Positions 26,517-35,527 of a DNA stretch of 64,000 nucleotides are shown piece after piece. Position 1 is the first letter of the stretch. The number at the start of each line of letters is the position of its first letter. A program made the translations under genes and the position numbers. The stretch is from Candidatus Helarchaeota archaeon. Lineage in GTDB: Archaea > Asgardarchaeota > Lokiarchaeia > Helarchaeales > RDOG01. The notes under the pieces were generated by a model. It was given only the letters and a program-made list of their open reading frames with translations. It was not told the DNA's origin and ran no database searches. The stretch spans positions 248,001-312,000 of the forward strand of contig JAHPZH010000002.1 in the NCBI GenBank assembly GCA_019058315.1, given 5' to 3'.

Positions 26517-27344
26517 GTGGACAAGATTCTTCAAGAGTTTTGGATTGTTGAAAAAAAATCAGGAAGATGCATGTTTAATAAAAGTTATGCTAGTGTTTCG
26601 ACAGATCCAGACCTTTTGACAAGCTTTTTAAGTGCACTTTACCGATTCTCAGAGGAGGTATCTACAAAACAGCAAGGCATCGAAAGTGTTGAAATGGGGG
26701 GTTTAAAATGGGTCTATATCGATAAAGATAATCTATTATATATCGCAGCAGCAGATAAAACTGACAAAACTTCCAATCTTCGGTCTCAAGTAAATGTAAT
26801 TAGGATAAATTTTACAGACAAATTTCCAGAATGTAAGGATGATGAATTTAGTGAAAAATGGGATGGAAATATTACTAAATTCGAAGTATTTTCTGATAAA
26901 GTAGATGAATTAAAAGATCATTGGAAAAAACTTGAGAAAGTTACCGATGCGGCAGAAATGATGGATATTTTAGAGGTATATCAACATATATTTAATAGCT
27001 TATCTAAAATAATCCATACAATAAAAAAAGGTAGGGAACAACTTGATGAAAAGATGATACATTTAAAAGAGGTGTTACCAAAATCTTTTCAAAATGCTGT
27101 TTATTCAGATAGCGGATGGGATATCTTAACAATAAATGTCTTTCAACAAGATATTAATGAAGAAGAGCTTAGAACAAGTTTAATTTCTATGCTACAGTAT
27201 TATATAGATATTTTACGAGAAATATTTAAAGATAAAATGCCTGAAATAATAAGAACTCTTATATTTCCTTATATACGTTCTGATTGGAAGAGAATTTCAA
27301 ATTTAAAACTAGATAAGATGTTTATTGACCTATTTTTAACTTGA
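26517..27344 (+). CDS. Longin-like domain protein
   Basis: 275 residues from GTG 26517 after an AAGAGAG site. Residues ~1-120 show the longin/small adaptin arrangement: ILQEFWIVEKKSGRCMF, an LLTSFLSALYRFSEEV helix, a GLKWVYIDKDNLLYIAAAD strand, and a final helix. The C-terminal half is helical with no recognised fold. Longin domains in eukaryotes occur in SNAREs, adaptins and TRAPP subunits; Asgard genomes encode several free-standing ones. Target membranes or GTPases are unknown. Monocistronic, just upstream of tRNA-Ser. Confidence 0.65.
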   Translation: MDKILQEFWIVEKKSGRCMFNKSYASVSTDPDLLTSFLSALYRFSEEVSTKQQGIESVEMGGLKWVYIDKDNLLYIAAADKTDKTSNLRSQVNVIRINFTDKFPECKDDEFSEKWDGNITKFEVFSDKVDELKDHWKKLEKVTDAAEMMDILEVYQHIFNSLSKIIHTIKKGREQLDEKMIHLKEVLPKSFQNAVYSDSGWDILTINVFQQDINEEELRTSLISMLQYYIDILREIFKDKMPEIIRTLIFPYIRSDWKRISNLKLDKMFIDLFLT

Positions 27345-27497
27345 GAAATTTTTTTCTTTGTTCAAATTAAACGAATCATCTTCGATATTTTTATTCGACA
27401 GATTATTATATTTTGGTAGACTCTTTTCATTGAATTTGGACAAATCTATAGGTAATATAAATAGAGATTTATTTTTTATATCTATTAAATAAAACTA

Positions 27498-27595
27498 GCC
27501 GGGATAGCCAAGTGGTTTACGGCGCGGGCCTTGAGTTTTTTAAGAAAGTCCGTGCTCTACGGAGCGCGAGGGTTCAAATCCCTCTCCCGGCGCCA
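27498..27595 (+). tRNA. tRNA-Ser (UGA) with an 11-nt intron
   Basis: Class II cloverleaf: acceptor GCCGGGA/TCCCGGC, D stem GCC/GGC, anticodon stem CGGGC/GTCCG (27525-27529 / 27548-27552), 6-bp variable arm GTGCTC/GAGCGC, and T arm GAGGG-TTCAAAT-CCCTC. Discriminator G73 supports serine. The loop reads C-T-TGA-G, then an insertion TTTTTTAAGAA (27536-27546) at the canonical 37/38 site, then A. CCA is encoded (27593-27595). Splicing by the archaeal endonuclease and RtcB is expected. Confidence 0.92.
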
Positions 27596-27671
27596 ATATA
27601 ATCAATAAAATGATATAATATTCTCCAAATGGATACATTTTTCAAGCAAAAATTAATTTAAATTTGAATTA

Positions 27672-28184
27672 TTATTGTTTATTAAGCAATGTAGCTGCAA
27701 GATCAGTAAATGCTTCAACAACTTTTATTCCATTTAAAGCACTAGTCTCGAAAAAAGGACAATTCATTTCTGAGGCTAAATCTGCCCCTTGATTACTATC
27801 AATTTTTCTTTTATCCTTTAAATCTACTTTATTTGCAAGTAAAATTTTAGGAACAGAACTAGCGTTTTTTAATAATTCTTCATGCCATCTAGAAATTGAA
27901 TTAAACGTTGTAGGTCTTGTAACATCATAAACCATAAGAGCGCCCTGTGCACCCTTATAATAGAGCTGACGAACTTCTGACCATTTCATTTGTCCAGCAA
28001 TATCATATAATAGTAACTTAATTTGAATATTTCCAATTTCAACTTCTTTAATTAGAATATTTGCACCCAAAGTTGGTTTATATTCTGTTTCAAACTTATG
28101 TTCTGAAAACCTTTTTATTAGCGATGTTTTCCCCACAGCTGGATCGCCAATCACAATAACTTTGAACACAAATTTTCTTGACAT
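27672..28184 (-). CDS. Rab/Ras-like small GTPase (V4R-linked)
   Basis: 170-residue single G domain: GDPAVGKT (13-20), YDIAGQ with the catalytic Gln at 65, NKVD (118-121) and TSAL (147-150). The P-loop residue at Ras position 12 is Pro. No C-terminal cysteine for prenylation. It starts 30 bases after the V4R-domain gene on the same strand, so the two form an operon. Since V4R domains share the fold of TRAPP Bet3/Trs33 subunits, which activate Rab1, a regulator-GTPase pair is an attractive inference. Confidence 0.9.
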   Translation of the reverse strand: MSRKFVFKVIVIGDPAVGKTSLIKRFSEHKFETEYKPTLGANILIKEVEIGNIQIKLLLYDIAGQMKWSEVRQLYYKGAQGALMVYDVTRPTTFNSISRWHEELLKNASSVPKILLANKVDLKDKRKIDSNQGADLASEMNCPFFETSALNGIKVVEAFTDLAATLLNKQ

Positions 28185-28214
28185 AATAGAATATCTCTCT
28201 TTCTAAGTAAATAA

Positions 28215-28826
28215 TCAACCTATTTTCTCTTTAATTTTAGTGGCTTTCTCAGGTTTAATGATAAATTCACAAGCTTCATCCCCCATAGCGATACATTTAA
28301 TTTCTTTGACATGAAATTTTTCACCTGTCGCCTCTTCTTTAAACCTCGCGAGAGTACCACTAATAATATGGCATACGGGGTTATTTGCTGTAATATCTTT
28401 GCTAATTGGGTTATTCTTAATTTTAATATGGATTATATCAGGATCATTTGGATCTTTATAGAATGACCATTCGCCACCTATCCACTCCTCTAACTTTTTG
28501 ATAATATCTTCTAGAGAAATACCAAATGGGGATAAATAGAGTGCGAATTTTCTTCCGGATTCATAAAGTATAGCATGAGTTCCATGACCAAGAAGAGAGT
28601 TCATAGATTTTAAAAGTGCGCTAAAATCTTCAAACGAGATCGACTCACTAAGGCTCGGTTGAACCTCTTCGTTAATGTATCGAGATAAACCCGCAAATCG
28701 GAGGATACTTTTTTTGCCATCTTCTCCCATTATGTCTGTTAGGGCGGTTAATAAAGCTGAAAAAACTACCTTCCTTACACTTTGGGTTATACTCAAAGTT
28801 AAACTCCCGAATATTAGTGATCTCAA
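28215..28826 (-). CDS. V4R (4-vinyl reductase/Bet3-fold) domain protein
   Basis: 203 residues. The signature of the V4R domain is at the C-terminus: GTLARFKEEATGEKFHVKEIKCIAMGDEACEF is read across residues ~155-187, with the conserved C-x-A-x-G-D-x-x-C-x-F pattern. The N-terminal ~95 residues contain a helix (SALLTALTDIMGEDG) common to free-standing V4R proteins. V4R domains bind small hydrophobic ligands and are structurally related to TRAPP subunits. It is the leading gene of a pair with a small GTPase. Ligand unknown. Confidence 0.78.
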   Translation of the reverse strand: MRSLIFGSLTLSITQSVRKVVFSALLTALTDIMGEDGKKSILRFAGLSRYINEEVQPSLSESISFEDFSALLKSMNSLLGHGTHAILYESGRKFALYLSPFGISLEDIIKKLEEWIGGEWSFYKDPNDPDIIHIKIKNNPISKDITANNPVCHIISGTLARFKEEATGEKFHVKEIKCIAMGDEACEFIIKPEKATKIKEKIG

Positions 28827-28952
28827 ATAGATTGAAAAATTGTTATATCTGTTACTAAAAGAATTTTTTGTTTTAATATATTTTAAACTAGTTATTAATT
28901 TTTTTAAAATGTCTATAAAAGTTTTAACTTGCGATATTGAAATTTATTATTT

Positions 28953-29894
28953 TTAGATTTTTCCAATTTTTTGTTGAAACCATTCAATTTCATCGGAAAG
29001 AGCATCAGATAATGGAGTGAAACTTTTTATATTAAGATCTTTGTTTAATTTATTTGGATTTGAGATTAATTTCAAAATGTCCCCTTTCCAACTGAAACCC
29101 GTGTAGGTTAATTTAGTATTTTTTAAGTTTAATTCTTTCAAAATCTTTGTAGCGAGCTCTGTTATAGAGATTCCTACACCAGTTCCCAAATTATATGCTT
29201 TTCCATCAGAAATTGCTTTTTCAGCACAATCCATAAAAATTTTTACCAAATCACCCACATAAATAAAATCTCGAATATTTTTTCCAGTTCCTAAAATTTC
29301 TAGCTTCGAATTATCATTTTTCAATTTATTCAAAAAATCATAAATTACATATCTTGGCTGACGTGGACCTATTGCATTGAAAATTCGTAATGATGTAAAT
29401 TTAATTCCATAAGTTTCTTGAAATGCAAACCCATATAACTCTCCTGCTAATTTAGAGGCACCATATGGTGATATCGGGTTTGTTGAATGCGCTTCATCAA
29501 TTGGTAAATATTTAGGTTCTCCAAAAATAGCTGCACTTGAAGCAAATACTACCTTTTTTACTTCAGAATCTACACAAGTCTTGAGTAAATTAAATGTACC
29601 TTTCACATTTGACATGTAATCAAGAGTTGGATTTTCTACACTCAAGGGAACATTTGCATTTGCAGCTATATGAAAAATAATATCAATATCAGAAACAACA
29701 TTTTGGACTACTTCTAATTTTGATATATCTTCTTCTATAAATTCAATTTTATCTAAACTATCCAAATTTTTTTTAAAACCAGAGGATAAATCATCTATGA
29801 CTCTAACTGTAACTCCATTTTTGACCAAGGCATCAACTAGATGTGAACCAATAAATCCTGCGCCTCCAGTAACAAGAACATGAGAGTATTTCAT
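28953..29894 (-). CDS. NAD-dependent epimerase/dehydratase (GalE-like)
   Basis: 313 residues, extended SDR fold. The Rossmann motif is VTGGAGFIGSHL, the catalytic pair is in YGASKLAGE (Tyr-x3-Lys) with a preceding ASSAAIFG Ser, and RDFIYVGDL is the nucleotide-sugar loop. Most like UDP-glucose 4-epimerase-type enzymes. It heads a surface-polysaccharide cluster with a divergent second epimerase and two glycosyltransferases. Exact sugar not determinable. Confidence 0.85.
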   Translation of the reverse strand: MKYSHVLVTGGAGFIGSHLVDALVKNGVTVRVIDDLSSGFKKNLDSLDKIEFIEEDISKLEVVQNVVSDIDIIFHIAANANVPLSVENPTLDYMSNVKGTFNLLKTCVDSEVKKVVFASSAAIFGEPKYLPIDEAHSTNPISPYGASKLAGELYGFAFQETYGIKFTSLRIFNAIGPRQPRYVIYDFLNKLKNDNSKLEILGTGKNIRDFIYVGDLVKIFMDCAEKAISDGKAYNLGTGVGISITELATKILKELNLKNTKLTYTGFSWKGDILKLISNPNKLNKDLNIKSFTPLSDALSDEIEWFQQKIGKI

Positions 29895-30073
29895 TTTTTT
29901 TACCTTAATGAAAAACCTATTTAATCTTAAAAAATGTATTTGGTTGTTTTATAAAAATATATAAATTGATTATTTACTTCAAAAAAATAAAAGTTAAAAG
30001 ATTAATTTGACTCGTAAAGTTTTTAAAAATAAGACGTATTTGTGGAAATATATTTAACTTGGTCGTTATCTAA

Positions 30074-31201
30074 ATGCCAAATAGACTCGAAGAAATTAAA
30101 AAGAAATTACGAAAAGAAGGATATTTAATCGATCCTAACAATATGGAACCATATCTAAAAAAATTTGAAGGAATTAAATTTAAAAATCTAACTAAACCAG
30201 ATTTTTGGAAAGATAGTAGGGTTTTTATAACTGGAATAAGTGGCTTTGTAGGGAGTCACTTAACTGATAAATTATTAGAATTTGGTGCTAATGTAGGAGG
30301 ATTAATTCGGAGGCATAGTGTTCCAGAATACCCCAATATAAAACATGTTATGAAAGAAATAACCACCTTTGAGGGAGATTTAAAATATTTAGATCCAATC
30401 ATTGGGGCTTTTAGAAAATTTGAACCAGAATATGTTTTTCATCTAGGTGCACAGAGTTTTGTACCAACATCAATAAGAAATCCTATAGAAACTTACGAAA
30501 CTAATGTAATTGGGACTTCTAATGTACTCGAGGCTGTCAGAATTCTTGATGGTGTTAATATTAATGCAGTACAGATGGCATGCTCATCTGAACAATACGG
30601 TAGGGTGTATATAGACGAGTTACCAATAAAAGAGACTAATCCTAACCGCCCATTATCTCCTTACGCTGCCTCAAAACAAGCTTGTGAACATATTTGTATT
30701 ACACATTTCGAAAATTATAAAATTCCAGTCAGAATTACTCGGGGTTTCAATCATACAGGTGCCCGGCGTGGATTACAGTTTGTTACTTCAGTAGTCACAA
30801 GACAAATCGCCCGTGCTAAAAATTCTGATAATAAAGAGATAATTATTGGTAATCCTGCACCAGTTAGAGATTTCACTGATGTCCGAGATATTCTACAAGG
30901 ATATTTATTAAGTGTAGAAAAAGGTAAAAATGGAGATATTGTAAATTTGGGCCATGGGGCGGGTATATCAATAGGAGATTTAGTTGTTTTATCCGCAAAA
31001 GTAGCTAATTTGGAAAAATATGATCTTATTATAGATGAAAGTCGATTTCGTAAAGCAGATGTTGAAGTATTAATATGTGACTATTCTAAAGCAAAAAAAG
31101 AATATGGATATCATCCTCAGTTACCTATTACTCAATCAATAAAGGATAGTATTGAGTACTTCGAGAAAAATCCAAGATTAATGTATATGGAAAGACATTA
31201 A
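30074..31201 (+). CDS. NAD-dependent epimerase/dehydratase (GDP-mannose dehydratase-like)
   Basis: 375 residues, extended SDR with a ~50-residue N-terminal extension before FITGISGFVGSHL. The active site is YAASKQACEH with a SSEQYG block upstream, and RGFNHTGARRG and VRDFTDVRD follow, which is the pattern of GDP-mannose 4,6-dehydratase and related NDP-sugar enzymes. The extension has no recognised domain. Divergent from the GalE-like gene; likely part of the same sugar pathway. Confidence 0.82.
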   Translation: MPNRLEEIKKKLRKEGYLIDPNNMEPYLKKFEGIKFKNLTKPDFWKDSRVFITGISGFVGSHLTDKLLEFGANVGGLIRRHSVPEYPNIKHVMKEITTFEGDLKYLDPIIGAFRKFEPEYVFHLGAQSFVPTSIRNPIETYETNVIGTSNVLEAVRILDGVNINAVQMACSSEQYGRVYIDELPIKETNPNRPLSPYAASKQACEHICITHFENYKIPVRITRGFNHTGARRGLQFVTSVVTRQIARAKNSDNKEIIIGNPAPVRDFTDVRDILQGYLLSVEKGKNGDIVNLGHGAGISIGDLVVLSAKVANLEKYDLIIDESRFRKADVEVLICDYSKAKKEYGYHPQLPITQSIKDSIEYFEKNPRLMYMERH

Positions 31202-31323
31202 AAATTAAATAAAACCTTTTAATCTTTTATTTCTTCAATTCATCCTAAATCATAAAATTGATTAATACCTTTAAACAAGATTTTTATCAGTAGTTCATTT
31301 GATTTAACTTCGGGCAATGTAAA

Positions 31324-32562
31324 ATGGCTTTAACTTTATTAGACAATGTAACTATTGCGGTTATAGTTGTTAGTGTATGGTATATAATATATCATATTGC
31401 TATTTATTACGGAATTTACCATAGAGTTCAATGGAATGAATTCTTATATGGTGAAGGTTTTAACCCCGCTATTTCTGTAATTATAGCTTCCAAAAATGAA
31501 GAAAAAGATATTGAAAATTGTTTAAATGCTATTCTTAATCAAGATTATCCTGAAAATAAATTTGAAATACTCGTTGTTGATGAATCCACCGATAATACCC
31601 CTGAAATTATTACTAATATAGCTAAGAGATACCCCGAAGGAAAAATCAAATTAATTAGACCTCCTCCACCCCCTCCGCATATTAATGGTATCTCTTATTC
31701 AATTACTATTGGTGTAAAAGCAGCAAAAAACGAAGTTATTGCTGTTACTGAAGCTGATTGTATACCCTCACAAGAATGGCTAAAACTAATAGTATATCCT
31801 TTAACTCCTCATAATCCCGATGAAGTAGGAATAGTGGGAAGTCATGGTATTATTATTGGTGATAGTTTAAGTGCAAATCTTCAAAGACTCGAGTTTAGTG
31901 GATTTTTATTTGAATTTTTTGGAGCACTTGACAGAGCGAGGCAGTCAGTGGGAGTAGGTGGCGCCTCATGGGGTGGAAGTATGTGTTTCAGAAAAAAATC
32001 ATTCGAACAAATTGGGGGCTATGAAGGTGTTGAACATATTCACTTACAAGATATTGCTCTTACTTGGAAATTTGCAAAAGCTGGCTTTAAAACCGCATTT
32101 CTATTTAATCAAAGAGTTAAAGTAGTAACTAGACCTCACCCACAGCCAATTAAACAACGTCTTAGATGGTTTCGTGGTGGTTGGCAATGTCGCTTTCACT
32201 ATACCTATCATATCGGAGCAGTAAATATATATGGAGTTCCTTTAGCAATCGAGATGTATTCACTAATTCTAATAATTCTAGCAATTTTTGAGATAATACC
32301 TATTCATTTAGGTCATATAGGGTTTATCTTGATTTTTATCACTACTCTCATGAAATATTTGACTTTATTACAATTCACTAAATCTAAATTATTGTTAGGA
32401 AATTATAAGCATAGTTGGAAAGCGATTCTCCTTTATGGATTTTGGATATTTATAATACAATGGATTTGGTTCATTAGTATATTTACAAAACCAACATATA
32501 AATGGAAAGAAGTAGAGAAATATAAAGATGAAGAAATTTCTTCTTATATTAATACCATATGA
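31324..32562 (+). CDS. Membrane glycosyltransferase, family 2
   Basis: 412 residues. An N-terminal transmembrane helix (VTIAVIVVSVWYIIYHIAIYY) is followed by a GT2 domain: ISVIIASKNEEKDIENCL, LVVDESTDNT, a TEADC metal motif and the QRLRWFRGGW processive-type motif. Two to three C-terminal helices complete it. This layout is that of hyaluronan/cellulose-synthase-like transferases that extend a chain at the cytosolic face. A poly-proline turn (PPPPPPH) occurs in the acceptor loop. Substrate unknown. Confidence 0.88.
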   Translation: MALTLLDNVTIAVIVVSVWYIIYHIAIYYGIYHRVQWNEFLYGEGFNPAISVIIASKNEEKDIENCLNAILNQDYPENKFEILVVDESTDNTPEIITNIAKRYPEGKIKLIRPPPPPPHINGISYSITIGVKAAKNEVIAVTEADCIPSQEWLKLIVYPLTPHNPDEVGIVGSHGIIIGDSLSANLQRLEFSGFLFEFFGALDRARQSVGVGGASWGGSMCFRKKSFEQIGGYEGVEHIHLQDIALTWKFAKAGFKTAFLFNQRVKVVTRPHPQPIKQRLRWFRGGWQCRFHYTYHIGAVNIYGVPLAIEMYSLILIILAIFEIIPIHLGHIGFILIFITTLMKYLTLLQFTKSKLLLGNYKHSWKAILLYGFWIFIIQWIWFISIFTKPTYKWKEVEKYKDEEISSYINTI

Positions 32563-32613
32563 TAACTTATCTAGTTTTCAGATTATTATATAAAAAAAAT
32601 TTGAAAATAAATA

Positions 32614-33789
32614 CTAATTAGCTTCAATTTCTTTATAAAAATCTTCTTTTTTGTAGTAAAATAATAATGGAATTAATAAAATAAACCAATAATGGTATAA
32701 ACCTGTCTGGTTAGCAAAAATTAGAGCACAATAAGTAATAATCATGTAATCAAACGTTCGGTCTCTATCATTACTCTTAAAATTATGAAGTAACAATATA
32801 CAAAAGGTAACTATTGCTAGGACTGTTAAATATGTACTAATTTGCATTCCAAAATCAAATTGAAAATTAAAAGGATAGAGTAACCATATAAAGGGAAGAG
32901 ATTCAGAAGATAAGCTATTTAAAATGTAAAATACCTGATACGCGGGTAAATTTAACCCACTTCCAGTCATATTAAATATCAAAGCAGGTAATGAACAAGC
33001 GTAAGCAATTGGGACATCTCTAGCCCAAATACTCGTCCAAGGTATATATTGGCGTCCAAATTGCATTAAAAGAACATCATTAATAAAAACTTTTGGTCCC
33101 ATCATAAAAAAAACTCCTAAAACGAGTAAAGCAGGTAAGAGGCTAATAATAAATTTCTTCAATTCTTTTCTGTGATAAATAAAAACAAAACTTATGAAAA
33201 TCAAGATATATTGATATGATATTGAAGCTAGGGCAAAATAAAATGAAGATAATTTAGGATTTTCAAGATTTATAAATCCTAATGCCATTAAGAAAAAAAT
33301 TGAATTAAAAAAACTGAAAGCTCCAACTAATACCATAATTGGATTTACCCAATAAATCCATGAAACTTTTTTAAAGGTCTCATATTTGTACAGATGATAA
33401 AAAGTAAGAAAATCAAACACATTGTTCATTATCACAAAAGCTGGCATAAAATCCATTGCGCCAATTGAGGCAAATTTAGAAGGCCATAATAGAGTCGGTA
33501 AATATAAAATAAACATAAATGGACCATAACCAAAATAGGTTTGATTGTGGCCTTCGAAATAACCATAATTGAAAATCTTTAAAAAATACCACTGTCCATA
33601 TGGATTGATTCCTCGACTAAGATAAATCAAACCTTCATAAACGATTTCATTCATATCATTTAAATCATTTAGTAAATTCACAAGACCTAAAAGAACAAAG
33701 ATTGATATAATTCGAATAATTAAACCAAAAATAAATGCTTTAGTTCGGATTAGTTCCTTGAGATAATCCAGACTAATATTTATAAACAT
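32614..33789 (-). CDS. Polytopic membrane protein, probable GT-C glycosyltransferase
   Basis: 391 residues with about ten hydrophobic helices. An early loop contains EGLIYLSRGINPYGQWYF and YGPFMFILYLP, as in GT-C (DUF2029/PIG-M-like) polyprenyl-phosphate-sugar transferases that act on the outer face. The usual acidic catalytic residue cannot be assigned with certainty. It converges with the GT2 gene (51-bp gap), in keeping with a joint role in glycolipid or glycoprotein assembly. Confidence 0.65.
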   Translation of the reverse strand: MFINISLDYLKELIRTKAFIFGLIIRIISIFVLLGLVNLLNDLNDMNEIVYEGLIYLSRGINPYGQWYFLKIFNYGYFEGHNQTYFGYGPFMFILYLPTLLWPSKFASIGAMDFMPAFVIMNNVFDFLTFYHLYKYETFKKVSWIYWVNPIMVLVGAFSFFNSIFFLMALGFINLENPKLSSFYFALASISYQYILIFISFVFIYHRKELKKFIISLLPALLVLGVFFMMGPKVFINDVLLMQFGRQYIPWTSIWARDVPIAYACSLPALIFNMTGSGLNLPAYQVFYILNSLSSESLPFIWLLYPFNFQFDFGMQISTYLTVLAIVTFCILLLHNFKSNDRDRTFDYMIITYCALIFANQTGLYHYWFILLIPLLFYYKKEDFYKEIEAN

Positions 33790-34071
33790 GAATTTGAATC
33801 ATCCTTTAATAAATAAGTAAGTACTAAATTTTTACTATTGAATATAGTTAAAATATTAAGAAATATTAATAAAATTATTTAATAATGACTACATTAGAAA
33901 AAAGGTAGATCTTAAGAATAACCAGCAAGATGAATTTGATAGATAAGAGTTTTAAATTATCCCTCATCTTCATATATTACACTGATAAAGAAATAAGAAA
34001 AAAATTAAATTAGAATATAAGAAAAAATTTCATATCTAATAAGTATATTAAATAAATAAAAGGAAATTTTT

Positions 34072-34539
34072 ATGTCATCGGAATTTCGTCATATTATTCG
34101 TCTATTTGGAACAGATTTAGATGGTACAAAACCATTAAAATATAGTATTATTAAAATTCGTGGTATAAACCAACGATTTGCTAGTGTGGTTATTAAAAAG
34201 GCAAATTTATCTCCAAATGTTCGTCTTGGCACTTTAACCGATAAAGAAATAAGTAAAATAGAAGAGATAGTACTCCACCCACAAGATAATGGAATTCCTT
34301 CTTGGTTATTGAATAGGCAAAAAGATGTAATCAAAGGAGGAGATCACCATATTATTGGATCTGACTTGATCTTAGTAAATAAAAGCGATATCGATAGACT
34401 GAAAAGAACTAGAAGTTATAAAGGAATCCGACACCAACTTGGACTAAAATTAAGAGGACAAAGAACACGTACTACAGGAAGAAGAGGTGGGGTTGTAGGA
34501 GTACACCGCAAAAAACTAATGAAACAGAAAAAGAAATAA
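34072..34539 (+). CDS. rps13: Ribosomal protein uS13
   Basis: 155 residues; the archaeal S13 core IIRLFGTDLDGTKPLKYSI, a GIPSWLLNRQKD loop and the basic GQRTRTTGRRGG tail are clear. ATG follows AAAGGAAA. First gene of the classic archaeal operon S13-S4-S11-RpoD; the next start is 13 bases after its stop. It binds the small-subunit head near the tRNA sites. Confidence 0.97.
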   Translation: MSSEFRHIIRLFGTDLDGTKPLKYSIIKIRGINQRFASVVIKKANLSPNVRLGTLTDKEISKIEEIVLHPQDNGIPSWLLNRQKDVIKGGDHHIIGSDLILVNKSDIDRLKRTRSYKGIRHQLGLKLRGQRTRTTGRRGGVVGVHRKKLMKQKKK

Positions 34540-34552
34540 AAGGTGGAAATTT

Positions 34553-35065
34553 ATGGGAGATCCTAAAAAACATCGAAAAAAATACTCTAAACCTAGAAAC
34601 AAATGGCAAAAAGAACGATTGGAAAAGGAATTAAATATTATTGGGAAATATGGTCTAAGAAATAAGAAAGAAATATGGCGACTTCAATCAATGATGTCAA
34701 ATTTTAGAGGACGTGCAAGAAAACTACTTTCACTTTCTGGAGAAGAAAGAGATTTGGTTATGAAAGAGCTCAATAACCGGCTAAATAAAATTGGACTTCT
34801 ACCAGAAACTGCAAATGTTGAAGATATATTACGATTAACAATTGAAGATATTCTTGAAAGGAGATTACAGACTATGGTATTTAACCTTGGTCTAGCAGTT
34901 ACCATATATCATGCTCGTCAGCTCATTACACATGGTCACATAGCAATTGGTGGGCAACGGGTCACTTCGCCAGGGCATTTGGTAAAAAGAAATGAAGAGA
35001 ATAATATAAATTACTCGCAAAACTCTCCTTACAGCAATCCAGATCATCCTATGAGAAATATATAA
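34553..35065 (+). CDS. rps4: Ribosomal protein uS4
   Basis: 170 residues, typical archaeal length. It begins MGDPKKHRKKYSKPRNKW, and the S4 RNA-binding domain is LERRLQTMVFNLGLA followed by ARQLITHGHIAIGG. SD AAAGGTGG precedes ATG. Primary 16S rRNA binder. The C-terminus lacks the long extension seen in some archaea. Confidence 0.97.
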   Translation: MGDPKKHRKKYSKPRNKWQKERLEKELNIIGKYGLRNKKEIWRLQSMMSNFRGRARKLLSLSGEERDLVMKELNNRLNKIGLLPETANVEDILRLTIEDILERRLQTMVFNLGLAVTIYHARQLITHGHIAIGGQRVTSPGHLVKRNEENNINYSQNSPYSNPDHPMRNI

Positions 35066-35095
35066 AATAGAATGTTACTTGAGGTTTAAATTAAA

Positions 35096-35494
35096 GTGAG
35101 TAAAGAAAAAGAAATAAAATGGGGCATGGCACACATCTATAGCTCTTATAACAATACAATTGTTCATATCACTGATTTAAGTGGCTCTGAAACAATAGCG
35201 CGATACTCAGGTGGAATGATCGTGCGTGCGGATAGGGATGAGAGTAGTCCCTATGCTGCAATGCAAGCCGCTGCCCGTGCCGCAGCAGAAGCTCAAGAAA
35301 AAGGAATAACCGCAATTCATATCAAAGTTAGAGCCCCTGGTGGACATGGACCAAAAACTCCAGGACCGGGAGCACAAGCCGCAATTCGTGCCTTAGCAAG
35401 AGCGGGTTTACGTATAGGTAGGATTGAGGAGGTAACCCCTATTCCACATGATGGGACTCGACGCCCTGGTGGACGGCGAGGTAGAAGAGTATAA
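35096..35494 (+). CDS. rps11: Ribosomal protein uS11
   Basis: 132 residues read from GTG 35096 after TTGAGGT. Motifs [14 protein letters not shown], a [15 protein letters not shown] helix and the C-terminal [19 protein letters not shown] are the family signature. Lies on the small-subunit platform. Third gene of the operon. Confidence 0.97.
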   Translation: MSKEKEIKWGMAHIYSSYNNTIVHITDLSGSETIARYSGGMIVRADRDESSPYAAMQAAARAAAEAQEKGITAIHIKVRAPGGHGPKTPGPGAQAAIRALARAGLRIGRIEEVTPIPHDGTRRPGGRRGRRV

Positions 35495-35527
35495 TTATTA
35501 TTAAAATTTCTAATTTTGGTGTAATGT

